DNA from: Anaerorhabdus sp036641015
Lineage (GTDB): Bacteria; Bacillota_I; Bacilli_A; Erysipelotrichales; Erysipelotrichaceae
DNA length: 20,142 bases
Assembly: GCF_036641015.1 (NCBI RefSeq)
Contig: NZ_JAVWFO010000033.1
Location: 1 to 20,142, forward strand
Direction of reading: 5' to 3'
Part shown: piece after piece, positions 13,551 through 20,142 of the stretch
How positions within the stretch are numbered: position 1 is the stretch's first letter
How the letters are laid out: each line of letters starts with the position of its first letter
The notes under the pieces: model-generated
Seen by the model: only the letters and a program-made list of their open reading frames with translations
The model's database searches: none
What the model was told of the DNA's origin: nothing
Program-made: the position numbers and the translations under genes

Positions 13551-14744
13551 GTGGAGAAAAAAAGAAAATCCGGTGCTTTAAAAATGCCGTATTTGTATGA
13601 CCGATATATTCATTTTGCGACACTTATTTTAGTGTTTTTTGGTTTAGTAATGATTACGAGCGCATCAATGGGGTTAGCTGCAGGTAATACAATTTATCTA
13701 GTCAGTGTTGTTGCAAAACAAATCGTATTCTCTGTTGTTGGTTATGTAGCTATGTTATTAGTTGCTAAGGCGTTTACATTTCAACGTTTAAGAAATTCAA
13801 TATCGTTAATTGTTTTAGGTACTGTTGGAGCTTTACTATTTGCTTTAATGTTTGGATCAGTAGGGGGAGCTAAGGCGTGGATTCGTATTCCGATGCCTGG
13901 TGGAGAAGTTACTATTCAACCTTCGGAGTTTGCAAAAATATCCATTATGCTAGTTGTCGCTGTTTATTTATGTGATTTAAAACAAAAAGCATCCACGAAT
14001 TGGGAATTAGTTAAAACACCAGCAATCATTATTGCAATTTTTGCGTTTATTGTTGGATTTTTACAATCAGACTTTGGATCAATGATCGTTATGTTAGCAA
14101 TTGCGGTTATTATCTTCTTGATTCCACAGCATCCACAATTAGTCAAATATCAAAAAGTTGTTTTCATATTAATTGTATTGGGTATCGTGGGGGTTGTATT
14201 TTTAATTTCACCAATTGGAGTAAATTTTGTAGAACATCTTCCTTTGGCAATATATCAAAAAAATCGTATTTTATCAGCGGTTAATCCGTTTGCAGATAAA
14301 TATGGATCAGGGTACCAATTAGTAAATGGGTTAGTTTCATTTGCATCAGGAGGATTTTTTGGGGTTGGATTTGGTAACTCGGTTCGTAAATACACAAACT
14401 TTCCAGCAGCAAATACTGACTTTATTCTTGCAATTGTAGTTGAAGAACTTGGTTTTCTAGGCTTTTTGATAATTTTCACTTGTTATGCATTAATTATGTT
14501 TAGATTATTTAAATATGCATTCAAGATGAAGAGTGAAAAAGGAAGAGTTATTTTAATTGGAACTGCCATGTACATCTTAGTTCATTTTATCTTTAATGTG
14601 GGAGGAGTTACTGGTTTAATACCTTTGACAGGAGTACCGTTGTTGATGATTTCTTATGGTGGTTCGAGTACTATGTCAATCATGGTTGCGATTGGTATTT
14701 CTCAAGCTGTAATATCAAGATATAGAACGGGAGAGATTGAATGA
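13551..14744 (+). CDS. ftsW: FtsW/RodA-family peptidoglycan glycosyltransferase, FtsW-like
   Basis: SEDS-family membrane enzyme that polymerises lipid II into glycan strands with a partner PBP; FtsW acts at the division septum, RodA in elongation. The product is 397 aa with about ten membrane helices, the first at 20-42. Conserved segments: GGAKAWIRI (105-113), QPSEFAKI (123-130), SDFGSMIV (173-180), the catalytic loop NTDFILAIVVEELG (288-301; D290 matches the essential SEDS aspartate) and GLIPLTGVPLLMISYGGSS (355-373). The FtsW rather than RodA assignment rests on overall resemblance and is less certain than the family. The start is GTG with AAGAGGTGA upstream. Its end overlaps rsmD by four bases (ATGA). 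Confidence 0.9.
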   Translation: MEKKRKSGALKMPYLYDRYIHFATLILVFFGLVMITSASMGLAAGNTIYLVSVVAKQIVFSVVGYVAMLLVAKAFTFQRLRNSISLIVLGTVGALLFALMFGSVGGAKAWIRIPMPGGEVTIQPSEFAKISIMLVVAVYLCDLKQKASTNWELVKTPAIIIAIFAFIVGFLQSDFGSMIVMLAIAVIIFLIPQHPQLVKYQKVVFILIVLGIVGVVFLISPIGVNFVEHLPLAIYQKNRILSAVNPFADKYGSGYQLVNGLVSFASGGFFGVGFGNSVRKYTNFPAANTDFILAIVVEELGFLGFLIIFTCYALIMFRLFKYAFKMKSEKGRVILIGTAMYILVHFIFNVGGVTGLIPLTGVPLLMISYGGSSTMSIMVAIGISQAVISRYRTGEIE

Positions 14745-15292
14745 GAATAGTAGCTGGTAAACATCGTTCTCGTATTTTAAAAACATTGGAAGGTCAAGTA
14801 ACTAGACCTACTCTAGATAAAGTCAAAGAATCTATCTTTTCTTCAATTGGTCCATATTTTGAAGGCGGTGAAGCATTAGATTTATTTGCTGGATCAGGAG
14901 CAATAGGATTAGAATGTCTGTCAAGGGGTATGGATCACTGCATCTTTGTAGATTCAAGTTTTGATGCAATAAAAATTATTAAGGAAAATATCAATATTTT
15001 AAAAGAAAATGATCATGCTATGGTTTATCGTATGGATTATTCAAAAGCTCTTGATCAATGTATTCATGATAAAAAACAATTTGATTTGATCTATATTGAT
15101 CCGCCTTATGGTAAAATATCATATGATGAAATACTTACTAAAATTGATAATAATAGTTTATGTAATTATTTGATAATATGTGAAGGTTTGAAAGAAGATA
15201 GTTTCAAGGATGATTATAAATCATTTAAAATTAAGAAAGAGTCAATTTATGGTATAACAAAAATTGTTATCTATAAAAGAAATGAGGAATAA
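14741..15292 (+). CDS. rsmD: 16S rRNA (guanine(966)-N(2))-methyltransferase RsmD
   Basis: SAM-dependent N2-guanine methyltransferase acting on 16S rRNA in the assembled 30S subunit. At 183 aa it is the family's usual length. The N-terminal MRIVAGKHRSRIL (1-13) and TRPTLDKVKESIF (21-33) are RsmD signatures. The SAM motif is LDLFAGSGAIGLE (46-58), and the catalytic motif is DPPY (120-123). The ATG lies in the ftsW stop. coaD begins one base after its stop; rsmD-coaD adjacency is conserved in Firmicutes. Confidence 0.95.
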   Translation: MRIVAGKHRSRILKTLEGQVTRPTLDKVKESIFSSIGPYFEGGEALDLFAGSGAIGLECLSRGMDHCIFVDSSFDAIKIIKENINILKENDHAMVYRMDYSKALDQCIHDKKQFDLIYIDPPYGKISYDEILTKIDNNSLCNYLIICEGLKEDSFKDDYKSFKIKKESIYGITKIVIYKRNEE

Positions 15293-15293
15293 A

Positions 15294-15773
15294 ATGAAAA
15301 TAGCTTGTTACCCAGGATCATTTGATCCAATCACGAATGGTCATTTAGATATAATTAAAAGAGCCAGTAAAGTTTTTGATGAGGTTTATGTCACAATTAT
15401 GGTAAATCCAAAGAAGAAAGTAACATTTTCTGAGCAAGAACGTAAAGAAATGATAGAATCATGTATTAAAGATTTACCAAATGTAAAAGTCGTTATTGGT
15501 AATGGCTTAACTGTTGATTTTGCAACAAAGTTAAATGCAACAGCACTAATTCGAGGAATTCGTGCGGTAGCCGATTATGAATATGAACTTCAACAAGCTA
15601 CTGCAAATATGATGTTGAATGAAAATATAGAAACATTCTTCTTTGTAGCTCGACCTGAATTTTCATTCTTGAGTAGTTCGGTTGCTAAAGAAATAGCTAT
15701 CAATGGTGGGGACATTAGTAAGTTTATCCCAGATGCTATTAAAGATAGAGTAAATAGGGAATTAAAGAAATAA
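15294..15773 (+). CDS. coaD: Phosphopantetheine adenylyltransferase
   Basis: Penultimate step of coenzyme A synthesis: 4'-phosphopantetheine plus ATP gives dephospho-CoA. The product is 159 aa and typical. The nucleotidyltransferase motif GSFDPITNGH (8-17, the (T/H)xGH signature) is followed by LIRGIRAVADYEYE (85-98) and the ATP-binding SSSVAKE (127-133). The start is the ATG at 15294, with GAGG at 15284-15287; an upstream in-frame TTG at 15264 lies deep in rsmD and would add residues foreign to the family. It is the last gene before a strong terminator. Confidence 0.97.
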   Translation: MKIACYPGSFDPITNGHLDIIKRASKVFDEVYVTIMVNPKKKVTFSEQERKEMIESCIKDLPNVKVVIGNGLTVDFATKLNATALIRGIRAVADYEYELQQATANMMLNENIETFFFVARPEFSFLSSSVAKEIAINGGDISKFIPDAIKDRVNRELKK

Positions 15774-15793
15774 GCACAAATAGTGCTTTTTTT
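15772..15793 (+). terminator. Intrinsic terminator after coaD
   Basis: AAGCAC (15772-15777), loop AAATA, GTGCTT (15783-15788), then a run of T to 15793. It overlaps the coaD stop codon and separates the housekeeping block from the TetR operon. Confidence 0.85.
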
Positions 15794-15794
15794 G

Positions 15795-15822
15795 TTGATT
15801 TTTATTTTTTTGATAATATAAT
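15795..15822 (+). promoter_or_regulatory. Promoter of the tetR operon
   Basis: TTGATT (15795-15800), a 16-base spacer, then a perfect TATAAT (15817-15822). Transcription would start near 15829. The last two bases of the -10 are already part of the palindromic operator, so repressor and polymerase should compete. Confidence 0.65.
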
Positions 15823-15848
15823 AACAATAGTTATATAACTGATGTTAT
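15821..15848. promoter_or_regulatory. Doubled palindromic operator, probable TetR binding site
   Basis: Two abutting copies of ATAAC-N4-GTTAT (15821-15834 and 15835-15848) form a 28-base site. The centre (15829-15840, AGTTATATAACT) is itself a perfect 12-base palindrome. It overlaps the -10 and the predicted start and ends just before the tetR Shine-Dalgarno. Position and symmetry fit an autorepressor site, and the length would hold two dimers. Binding is inferred. Confidence 0.65.
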
Positions 15849-15862
15849 ATTTAGGAGAAAAT

Positions 15863-16429
15863 ATGCCGAAAAATAAAAGTATTGGAAAAGAAAAGATATT
15901 CCAAGCAGCAATAGCAATTGTGCAAAATGAAGGAATTGAAAATCTAAACGCTAGAAAATTAGCGCAGCAGTTAACTTGTTCGACACAACCAATCTATTCA
16001 GAATTCAAAAACATGGATGAGTTAAAATCATTGCTTAAGATTGAAGCAGAAAATACATATCGTAGTTGTGTTGAGTATTACAGAGAAAGTAAAAAATATT
16101 CATCTTATTTAAGTGTAGGGATGGGATATATTAAATTTGCTAAAGAGTATAAAGGACTTTTTAACTATTTGTATATGCAACCACAAACAAGTAAAGAATT
16201 ATTCTTTAAAGATATTAATGAAAACGACATTCAACAAGTACTTACTAATGTTTATCACTTAACTGATAAACAAGGTACTGAGTATCATTTAGAGATGGCT
16301 ATCTATACTTATGGTTTAGCATGTTCAATAAATCTAGGTTTAGTAAATATTAATGAGGATGAAGTTGCAAAGCGATTAACAAATCAATTTAATGCATTGA
16401 TGTCATTGTTTAAGACGGAGGAGAAATAG
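15863..16429 (+). CDS. TetR/AcrR family transcriptional regulator
   Basis: The product is 188 aa. The N-terminal DNA-binding domain spans about 9-55, with the helix-turn-helix LNARKLAQQLTCSTQPIYSEF (28-48) in the TetR pattern. The rest is an all-helical ligand-binding and dimerisation domain (GYIKFAKEYKGLFNYLY around 88-106) of the kind seen in many Firmicutes TetR proteins. The start is the ATG at 15863 with TAGGAG at 15852-15857; an in-frame ATG at 15842 falls in the operator and precedes the ribosome binding site. It is the first gene of the four-gene operon, and the oxidoreductase ATG directly follows its TAG. Autoregulation through the 15821-15848 palindromes is likely (inference). The ligand is unknown. 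Confidence 0.92.
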   Translation: MPKNKSIGKEKIFQAAIAIVQNEGIENLNARKLAQQLTCSTQPIYSEFKNMDELKSLLKIEAENTYRSCVEYYRESKKYSSYLSVGMGYIKFAKEYKGLFNYLYMQPQTSKELFFKDINENDIQQVLTNVYHLTDKQGTEYHLEMAIYTYGLACSINLGLVNINEDEVAKRLTNQFNALMSLFKTEEK

Positions 16430-17905
16430 ATGAAGATAATTATAATTGGAGCAGGACTTGCAGGTTTAACGGCAGGTATATATGCAAGAAAAGCAGGATA
16501 TGAAGTAGAAATATTTGAGAAGAATGCAAATGCTGGTGGTTTGTGTACTGGGTGGGTACGTAAAGGAAGTTATATCGAAGGATGTTTACATTGGTTAACA
16601 GAATCTAGAAAAGGAAAACTATTTGAAATATGGAATGAAATCGGTGCATTAGACGAATCAGTAAAACTATATGATTGTGATTCTTTCTATGAGGTACATT
16701 ATCAAGATAAAACAATCAACATGTATACAGATATTAATAAACTTGAAAATGAATTATATCGTTATGCAAGTGCTCATGATAAGAAAATCATCAAGAAGTT
16801 TTTAAAATCAATTGTTGGTGTTCAAAATTCCACAGGTGTACCTGCGGAAAAACCATTTCATTTATGGTCAATGGTAGATGGTATAAAATATGGCATCAAG
16901 TCAATACCAGTAATTAAAGTTATGAAAGCATATAGTAATGTTTCGATGGTTGATTTTGCGAATCAATTTGAGAGTGAAGAATTACGCTTTTTCTTTAAGA
17001 ATGCTCTTGTTCCAGATTGCTATAATGTTTCTTCAAATATAGTTACTATAGCAGGTTTAGTTTCTAAAAATAGTGGTGTTCCTGAAGGGGGATCTAAACC
17101 ATTTGTAGATAGAATTGTTAAACGATATTTGGGCTTAGGTGGTCAACTTCATTTAAGTTGTGAAGTGAATAAAATACTTATTGAAGATAATGAAGCAAAA
17201 GGAATTCAATGTAATGATGGGACAATACATGAAGGTGACTATATTATAGGAGCTACTGATGTGCACTTTTTATTGGATAAATTATTAAATAAACAATTTG
17301 AAATTAAAGAATTAAAAAATGCTGATCAAGATAAACAAAATTATGAAACAATTAGTTTAATCAGTGTGATATATCGCACGAATAAAGATCTAAGTAATGC
17401 GGTTTCAACTTCTTTTTATCATACAAAAGAATATGATATATTGGGCAAGAAGTTTTCAAGTATAGGTATCAAACATTATGGTTATGAACCTACACTTATT
17501 CATGATGGTAAAACAGTGATTCAAGTAAATGTTATTACAAATGAAGACATGATGGAACAATTGACTACGATGAGTCAAGAAGAGTACCAAAATTTCAAAA
17601 GTGAAGTATCGAAGAAATTTAAAGATATTGTTATTAATGAATGTGGATATACGAATGAGTTAGAAGAATTGGATGTAGTAACACCAAAAACTTATATTAA
17701 TTACGTTAATGCATACAAAGGATCATTCATGTCTTATCCAATGACTGCAACAAATAAACAGGTGATGATTATGAATAATGCGTTACCGATAAAAAATATA
17801 ATTCTTGCGAGTCAATGGCAAATGATGCCAGGAGGAACTCCAGTAGCAGTAGTACAAGGGAAATTCGCAATTCAAACAATACAGGATTTGGAATCAAAAA
17901 AATAG
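16430..17905 (+). CDS. CrtI/phytoene-desaturase-like FAD-dependent oxidoreductase
   Basis: The product is 491 aa, in the size range of CrtI/CrtN desaturases, retinol saturases and relatives. The N-terminal dinucleotide fold GAGLAGLTAG (7-16), the ribose-binding E30 and the NAGGLCTGW segment (34-42) bind FAD. The C-terminal MMPGGTPVAVVQGK (465-478) is the family's second FAD contact. The segment YIEGCLHWL (48-56) resembles uncharacterised Firmicutes members rather than staphylococcal CrtN. Such enzymes oxidise or reduce polyenes and other hydrophobic substrates at the membrane. The substrate here is unknown and no phytoene/squalene synthase gene is nearby. GGAGGAG (16417-16423) inside the tetR end serves its ATG. 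The neighbouring flavodoxin/ferredoxin gene suggests a dedicated electron partner (inference). Confidence 0.88.
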   Translation: MKIIIIGAGLAGLTAGIYARKAGYEVEIFEKNANAGGLCTGWVRKGSYIEGCLHWLTESRKGKLFEIWNEIGALDESVKLYDCDSFYEVHYQDKTINMYTDINKLENELYRYASAHDKKIIKKFLKSIVGVQNSTGVPAEKPFHLWSMVDGIKYGIKSIPVIKVMKAYSNVSMVDFANQFESEELRFFFKNALVPDCYNVSSNIVTIAGLVSKNSGVPEGGSKPFVDRIVKRYLGLGGQLHLSCEVNKILIEDNEAKGIQCNDGTIHEGDYIIGATDVHFLLDKLLNKQFEIKELKNADQDKQNYETISLISVIYRTNKDLSNAVSTSFYHTKEYDILGKKFSSIGIKHYGYEPTLIHDGKTVIQVNVITNEDMMEQLTTMSQEEYQNFKSEVSKKFKDIVINECGYTNELEELDVVTPKTYINYVNAYKGSFMSYPMTATNKQVMIMNNALPIKNIILASQWQMMPGGTPVAVVQGKFAIQTIQDLESKK

Positions 17906-17932
17906 TTGTATATTAAATAAAGGAGAATGCGG

Positions 17933-18691
17933 ATGATTGGTCTATATTTTAGTGGAACAGGAAATTCAAAGTTTTGTGTTGAACGTTTGGTTAATAATGT
18001 TGATTCAAATGCAAAAATAATATCGATAGAAGATTGTAATGCCATATATGAAATTATTCAAGCAGATTGTATCTATATTTCATATCCTGTTCAATATAGT
18101 AATATACCAAAAATATTATTTGATTTTATAAATGATAACTCAATGATTTGGAAAAACAAAAAAGTATTTATTATCGCAACGATGGGTTTGTTTAGTGGTG
18201 ATGGTAGTGGTATGCTAGCTCGACTTTTAAAGTATCATGGCGCGATTATACTAGGTGGAATTCATATTAAAATGCCTGATAGTATTTGTGATGAAAAAGT
18301 TTTAAAACATAGTAATGAAGTGAACCATCTAACAATTCAAAAAGCATTAACTAAAATAAGTGAAACTGTATTGAGGATAAAAAATAATAAATATCCTCAA
18401 GTTGGTCTTAGTTTTGGCTCAAGGTGTTTAGGGTTATTTGGACAACGTTTGTATTTTAAATCTAAAACAAAAACATATTCTAATAAATTGAAAATAAATG
18501 ATAATTGTATTGGATGTGGTTTATGTGCAAAAAATTGTCCAATGCATAATATTGAAATGTTAAATCATAAAGCAATTTCAAAACAACAATGTACAATGTG
18601 CTATCGATGTATTAATGAGTGTCCAAAACAAGCAATAACATTACTGGGTAAAAAAGTAGTTCAGCAAAATAAAATAGAGAATATTTTATAG
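17933..18691 (+). CDS. EFR1-type flavodoxin/2x[4Fe-4S] ferredoxin fusion
   Basis: The product is 252 aa with two electron-transfer modules. The N-terminal part (about 1-150) is flavodoxin-like; YFSGTGNSK (5-13) is the FMN phosphate loop. The C-terminal part (about 185-240) is a bacterial ferredoxin with CIGCGLCAKNCP (C192, C195, C198, C202) and CTMCYRCINECP (C220, C223, C226, C230), enough for two [4Fe-4S] clusters. This matches the EFR1 family in NCBI-style annotation, whose partners are largely unassigned. The start is the ATG at 17933, seven bases after AAAGGAG; the ATG at 17927 is one base from it. It lies 27 bases after the oxidoreductase and its stop overlaps the upstream GTG of the next frame. 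It likely feeds electrons to the CrtI-like protein (inference). Confidence 0.9.
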   Translation: MIGLYFSGTGNSKFCVERLVNNVDSNAKIISIEDCNAIYEIIQADCIYISYPVQYSNIPKILFDFINDNSMIWKNKKVFIIATMGLFSGDGSGMLARLLKYHGAIILGGIHIKMPDSICDEKVLKHSNEVNHLTIQKALTKISETVLRIKNNKYPQVGLSFGSRCLGLFGQRLYFKSKTKTYSNKLKINDNCIGCGLCAKNCPMHNIEMLNHKAISKQQCTMCYRCINECPKQAITLLGKKVVQQNKIENIL

Positions 18692-18705
18692 TGAAGGGGT
18701 TATGT

Positions 18706-19911
18706 ATGCAAAAAATTGCCATATTTTCAATGGGGACAAGAGGGGATATACAGCCCTATATTGTATTATCTAGAGGTTTAATTAACAAAGGATTTGATGT
18801 AACTTTAGGCACTCATCCTTGTTGGCGTAAATTGGTTGAAAGTTATGGAATTCATTTTGTTTCAATAGGTCCAGATGTTGATATTGAAAAAGAAGCAGCC
18901 AAGATACGTGGGACGAGTAAAAATCCAATGGTAAGTATGTTGAAAACAATGAACTTTGTTTTTAAATTGATTAATAGTTCCTCAAATGAAATCTATGAAT
19001 GTTGTAAGGGAAAAGATTTGATTATCATATCACATAGTCAAATGGGGGCAACAGAAGCAGAATATTTAAAACTTAAAACAATTAATGTAACGCTACAATC
19101 AGAAATGTTACCTGAAACTAAGAAAAAGAAAACGCTCAAAGATAAAGTGTTCGCAATGGTTATTAATCCCATAATGGCAAGACCCTATAATCAAATAAGA
19201 AAAAAGTACAATCTTAAAAAAGTAAAATCGATGGATAAAGTAATGTCAAAAGAATTGAATTTAATACCAATTAGTAAATATGTATTAGAACCTAATCCAT
19301 ATTGGGATGAAAAAAATAAAGTGATTGGTTATTGGTTCTTGGAAGAGGATGATTATACACCTTCTTTAGAGTTACAACAGTTTTTGAATCAAGGTGAAAA
19401 GCCAATTTTATTGTCACTTGGTGCAATGTCATTTGAAAGTAAAGAAGAAGTAAATAAATTAAATTGTTTTATCGAAGCGTTTTCTAAAACAAACAAACGT
19501 GCAATTATTCAAGGTTTTAACAAGACACTTAAATTAGTAACATTACCTGAAACAATGATAGCAATTGATTCAGTACCTCATAGTTGGTTGTTTAAACAAG
19601 GTTATGCGGTTATTCATCATTGTGGTTTTGGTACTACTGCTTCAAGTATGTATTATGGTATACCTTCTATTCCAATTCCACATGTACTTGATCAGATATC
19701 TTTTGCAAATCATCTTTATCGTTTAAATGTAGGTACTAAACCTATACAAGCCAGCGAATTAAGTATAGAGAGATTAATCAAAACTATTCAAGAATTGGAT
19801 AATAATTATGAATTTTATAAAGATAATGTTTTAAAACTTGCAAAAGATATGTATTTAGAAGCTGGACTTGAGAGAACAATTCAGCTAATAGAGGAAAGTA
19901 TAAACAAATAA
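18706..19911 (+). CDS. GT1-family glycosyltransferase, sterol-glucosyltransferase-like
   Basis: The product is 401 aa with a GT-B fold. The N-terminal GTRGDIQPYIVLSRGL (10-25) is the acceptor-side signature of sterol 3-beta-glucosyltransferases and antibiotic GTs (COG1819). The C-terminal VPHSWLF (290-296) and HHCGFGTTASSMYYGIPSIP (304-323) continuing to HVLDQ form the nucleotide-sugar (PSPG-like) box; the usual second glycine of HHGG is cysteine. No signal peptide is seen, so it should be cytoplasmic and perhaps membrane-associated. It would transfer a sugar from a nucleotide donor to a lipid or hydrophobic small molecule. The start is the ATG at 18706, six bases after AAGGGG; the GTG at 18691 overlaps the preceding stop and lacks a site. 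It is the last gene of the operon and ends at a hairpin. Confidence 0.88.
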   Translation: MQKIAIFSMGTRGDIQPYIVLSRGLINKGFDVTLGTHPCWRKLVESYGIHFVSIGPDVDIEKEAAKIRGTSKNPMVSMLKTMNFVFKLINSSSNEIYECCKGKDLIIISHSQMGATEAEYLKLKTINVTLQSEMLPETKKKKTLKDKVFAMVINPIMARPYNQIRKKYNLKKVKSMDKVMSKELNLIPISKYVLEPNPYWDEKNKVIGYWFLEEDDYTPSLELQQFLNQGEKPILLSLGAMSFESKEEVNKLNCFIEAFSKTNKRAIIQGFNKTLKLVTLPETMIAIDSVPHSWLFKQGYAVIHHCGFGTTASSMYYGIPSIPIPHVLDQISFANHLYRLNVGTKPIQASELSIERLIKTIQELDNNYEFYKDNVLKLAKDMYLEAGLERTIQLIEESINK

Positions 19912-19934
19912 AAAGGAATCGAAATTCCTTTTAT
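19911..19934. terminator. Bidirectional terminator between the GT and XRE genes
   Basis: AAAAGGAAT (19911-19919), tetraloop CGAA, ATTCCTTTT (19924-19932): a nine-base-pair stem with A/T flanks in both directions. It overlaps the stop codons of both convergent genes. Confidence 0.75.
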
Positions 19935-20134
19935 TTGAATATAAAGATGTCTTCTATTGGCTTTTTTACGATTCTTGAAATATCAATCGCAAGTTTTAAT
20001 GAAGGGTTATACTGAGCTTTTTCAAGTCGCATAATCGTTTCTCTACGAACTCCTACTAAATCAGCTAATTGTTCTTGAGTTAATCCTACTTGAATGCGAT
20101 AAGTTTTTAGATTACAAATGAATTCATTTTCCAT
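19931..20134 (-). CDS. Small XRE-family helix-turn-helix regulator
   Basis: The product is 67 aa, essentially a lone Cro/C1-type DNA-binding domain: LTQEQLADLVGVRRETIMRLEKAQYNPSL (18-46) contains the recognition helix, and PIEDIFIF ends the fold as in YozG-like regulators. The compact size is usual for this class, which often controls an adjacent membrane-protein or transporter gene; upstream DNA is outside the window. Only eight bases precede the ATG, so the ribosome binding site is not visible. It is convergent with the TetR operon and shares its terminator. Confidence 0.9.
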   Translation of the reverse strand: MENEFICNLKTYRIQVGLTQEQLADLVGVRRETIMRLEKAQYNPSLKLAIDISRIVKKPIEDIFIFK

Positions 20135-20142
20135 ATGTTTTA

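Noticed and set aside
13964..14479. Minus-strand open frames inside ftsW
   Set aside because: They are antisense to well-conserved SEDS segments, without ribosome binding sites or recognisable products.
15842..15862. Longer TetR start at the ATG at 15842
   Set aside because: This ATG lies in the operator and precedes the TAGGAG that serves the ATG at 15863; the extra residues MLYLGEN are just translated leader.
16430..17905. Complete carotenoid pathway (CrtM/CrtN type)
   Set aside because: Only a CrtI-like oxidoreductase and a GT are present; no phytoene/dehydrosqualene synthase, so carotenoid synthesis is not supported.

Overview
The window is low-GC DNA from a Bacillota bacterium, most likely of the Erysipelotrichia or a related lineage (inference). 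The gene order phoH-ybeY-dgkA-cdd-era-recO-glycyl-tRNA synthetase-dnaG-rpoD-trmK is a Firmicutes hallmark. Shine-Dalgarno sites are strong. TGA is a true stop (phoH, cdd, era, ftsW), which excludes code-4 Mycoplasma and Spiroplasma. No tRNA, rRNA, CRISPR array, insertion sequence or phage gene was seen.

Layout: (1) 1-324, minus strand: 5' part of a type IV pilin/pseudopilin gene cut by the window edge, divergent from the next block. (2) 535-10517, plus strand: a tightly packed housekeeping macro-operon covering RNA maturation (PhoH, YbeY), lipid phosphorylation (DgkA), pyrimidine salvage (Cdd), ribosome assembly (Era), recombination (RecO), a small unknown membrane protein, single-chain GlyRS with its own promoter, primase, primary sigma factor and tRNA methyltransferase TrmK. 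(3) 10557-11024: a YbaK-type tRNA deacylase, convergent with a def-rnj (peptide deformylase, RNase J) operon on the minus strand; a strong palindrome separates them. (4) 13551-15773, plus strand: ftsW-rsmD-coaD, ending in a clear terminator. (5) 15863-19911, plus strand: an accessory four-gene operon encoding a TetR regulator, a CrtI-like FAD oxidoreductase, an EFR1-type flavodoxin/ferredoxin fusion and a sterol-glucosyltransferase-like GT. It has its own promoter overlapped by a doubled palindromic operator. (6) 19931-20134, minus strand: a small XRE regulator, convergent with block 5.

Two things stand out. The primary sigma factor carries about 260 residues of lysine-rich, histone-H1-like repeats ahead of region 1.1; its gene starts inside dnaG, and an acidic linker follows region 1.1. 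The TetR operon looks like a self-contained redox-plus-glycosylation module for an unidentified hydrophobic substrate. It has no prenyl-condensing enzyme, so it is not a complete carotenoid pathway. The neighbourhood also departs from the Bacillus order: the PgpH/YqfF gene is absent between phoH and ybeY, and one alpha2-type glyS stands where Bacillus has glyQ-glyS.

No gene-free stretch exceeds 300 bases; the longest is the 210-base divergent spacer 325-534. Where the most upstream possible start lacked a ribosome binding site, I moved the start to the ATG with a properly spaced one (recO, rpoD, ybaK, coaD, tetR, the EFR1 gene and the GT gene).
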